Below, piece by piece: positions 19,448 to 20,263 of a DNA stretch of 20,263 nucleotides (its first letter is position 1; the number at the start of each line of letters is the position of its first letter). Where the stretch lies: the IMG/VR virus record IMGVR_UViG_3300050138_000380, positions 1 through 20,263 of that record. One strand, given 5' to 3'. The position numbers and the translations under genes are program-made. Source of the stretch: a virus. A model generated the notes under the pieces. It saw only the letters and a program-made list of their open reading frames with translations, was not told the DNA's origin and searched no databases.

Positions 19448-20049
19448 TGGTTAGACGAAAAACCGCAGGAGAGCAAAGCTTAAAAGCTCTTAGCGATAAT
19501 TCTCATTATGACCCATTAGAGGTAGGCGAAGCATTATGTAAAGATGTCATCGCTCAAGCTTTCATATGCGCGCGTACGCATGAAAAGATATTCGATGAAC
19601 CGGAGTTTTTCGTTTGTCTTTTCATTGCAGGTGATCCCTTGTTGCATAATCTGAAACGGCATAAATATGCTGCTTTTCTTTATTTGCCTAGTCCGCGTCC
19701 TGAACAAGTGTGCTTCCTATATAATAAGACGACACAAAAACTAAAACGTCTTTGGTCATTGCCTAACGCTAAAGTAATGGCTTGTATATCTGAAGCTGGG
19801 TATGTAAATAGTAAATGGCGAAATACGAAGGTGTGGTGTGATGCTTTCTATGCAGGTCAGTTTTGGGAAACGATTAGGTCACAGAATAACTTTAATCATC
19901 TTTCTGAAATTGAATACATAAGGCTACATCGAGAGGAACTCATCAAGTCGGGAGCGAAGGATGTTGATCCTAGTCTTACCGATGCCTTTGATTTTGATAA
20001 AATCGCCATTAAGCAGATCGTAGACACGCAGATAGCCCCCAGCGATTAG
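19447..20049 (+). CDS. Hypothetical head-module protein (200 aa)
   Basis: ATG 19447 overlaps the previous stop as TAATG and is preferred to an in-frame GTG at 19435. The 200-residue protein begins MVRRKTAGEQSLKALSDNSH and has a well-ordered centre (ALCKDVIAQAFICARTHEKI, HKYAAFLYLPSPRPEQVCFL, KLKRLWSLPNAKVMACISEA, NTKVWCDAFYAGQFWETIRS). I do not recognise it; position after the portal suggests a head, connector or DNA-stabilising role. The last 126 bases overlap the antisense alpha-CTD-like gene. Confidence 0.7.
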   Translation: MVRRKTAGEQSLKALSDNSHYDPLEVGEALCKDVIAQAFICARTHEKIFDEPEFFVCLFIAGDPLLHNLKRHKYAAFLYLPSPRPEQVCFLYNKTTQKLKRLWSLPNAKVMACISEAGYVNSKWRNTKVWCDAFYAGQFWETIRSQNNFNHLSEIEYIRLHREELIKSGAKDVDPSLTDAFDFDKIAIKQIVDTQIAPSD

Positions 20050-20208
20050 AACCTTTTCTATAGCTGGTGGCAAACACAGAACGCCGATAGGAACATTACA
20101 CCCTAGAAAATGCAAAGACTTTCTATAATGCGCCAAATCTTCTTTCAATCTTTCAGTAATTTCTTTATTTTGATCGTCAGTAATATTAACTTTATCCATA
20201 GGAAACAT
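19924..20208 (-). CDS. RNA polymerase alpha-CTD-like (helix-hairpin-helix) protein
   Basis: This is a 94-residue minus-strand frame among plus-strand head genes. Residues 45-92 (LCLPPAIEKVLIAGGYLRVYDL, then KIKGIGKTRINILRSRLDEFL) match the alpha-CTD pattern L...A...L..AGI.TV.DLL...DL.KI.GIG.K....I...L. This domain of the RNA polymerase alpha subunit contacts upstream promoter DNA and activators. A free copy could bind DNA or compete in transcription. The first 40 residues are charged helix. ATG 20206-20208 and 20197-20199 are both possible and neither has a good ribosome binding site. The 3' third overlaps the 200-residue gene on the plus strand, so the gene is less certain than its motif. 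Confidence 0.55.
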   Translation of the reverse strand: MFPMDKVNITDDQNKEITERLKEDLAHYRKSLHFLGCNVPIGVLCLPPAIEKVLIAGGYLRVYDLLNGDFIKIKGIGKTRINILRSRLDEFLSM

Positions 20209-20209
20209 T

Positions 20210-20263
20210 ATGTCTATTAGCCCAGAAAATAGTCAAATTGAAACACCAAAAGCAGAAAAACTA
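20210..20263 (+). CDS. Start of the next plus-strand gene (partial)
   Basis: ATG 20210 has AGGAAA five to six bases upstream and reads MSISPENSQIETPKAEKL up to the window end. The hydrophilic, Glu/Lys/Pro start would fit a scaffold or coat-region protein, expected after the portal, but 18 residues are too few to say. Its start faces that of the antisense gene with one base between. Confidence 0.6.
   Translation, partial: MSISPENSQIETPKAEKL

Noticed and set aside
1-20263. CRISPR array, insertion sequence, integrase or att site
   Set aside because: No regularly spaced repeats, no transposase or integrase motifs and no terminal repeats were seen.

Overview
The window reads as a stretch of a tailed-phage or prophage genome from a low-GC bacterium using the standard bacterial code. 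Many genes stop at TGA inside ATGA overlaps, so TGA is not Trp. Nearly all genes are small, tightly packed and start at clear AGGAG-type ribosome binding sites. The packaging genes (PBSX-like terminase large subunit, P22-like portal) point to a podovirus-type head. No host gene, integrase or tRNA-anchored att site is visible, so the host is not established. Some small membrane proteins look like ones I associate with environmental chlamydiae, but this is weak.

Layout. (1) 1-3131, minus strand: a recombination operon with a PD-(D/E)XK nuclease, three short membrane proteins, a coiled-coil protein and a RecT-like annealase, ended by a terminator near 350. (2) 3098-3902, plus strand: overlapping divergent promoters with a palindromic operator, a Cro-like repressor and a RusA-type resolvase with an extra C-terminal domain. 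(3) 3889-7706, minus strand: two runs of overlapping small genes, including an HNH endonuclease and a DUF551 protein. (4) 7707-8368: non-coding, AT-rich, with several hairpins, followed by a probable replication-type HTH protein at 8369.

(5) 9146-11075: a cytosine-5 DNA methyltransferase locus invaded by HNH elements. An apparent second methyltransferase 5' end lies at 9146, an antisense HNH gene follows, then the main methyltransferase frame with an HNH domain inserted in frame. A TGA falls exactly between Pro and the catalytic Cys. A long +1 frame overlaps the C-terminal half. (6) 11072-12300, plus strand: small hydrophilic genes and a structured, tRNA/tmRNA-like element. (7) 12292-14778: small accessory genes on both strands, including three more DUF551-type proteins, two ribbon-helix-helix proteins, a small lipoprotein and a metallophosphoesterase. 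(8) 14916-20263, plus strand: the packaging and head module (small membrane protein, TerS, TerL, portal, hydrophilic head-region proteins), with an antisense RNA-polymerase-alpha-CTD-like gene near the right end.

The left part thus serves recombination and early control, the centre replication and DNA modification, and the right part DNA packaging. The most notable parts are the methyltransferase locus (double coding, HNH insertions and a stop in the active site), the tRNA-like RNA candidate at 12180-12291, the antisense alpha-CTD-like protein, and an operator-like word shared by two control regions.
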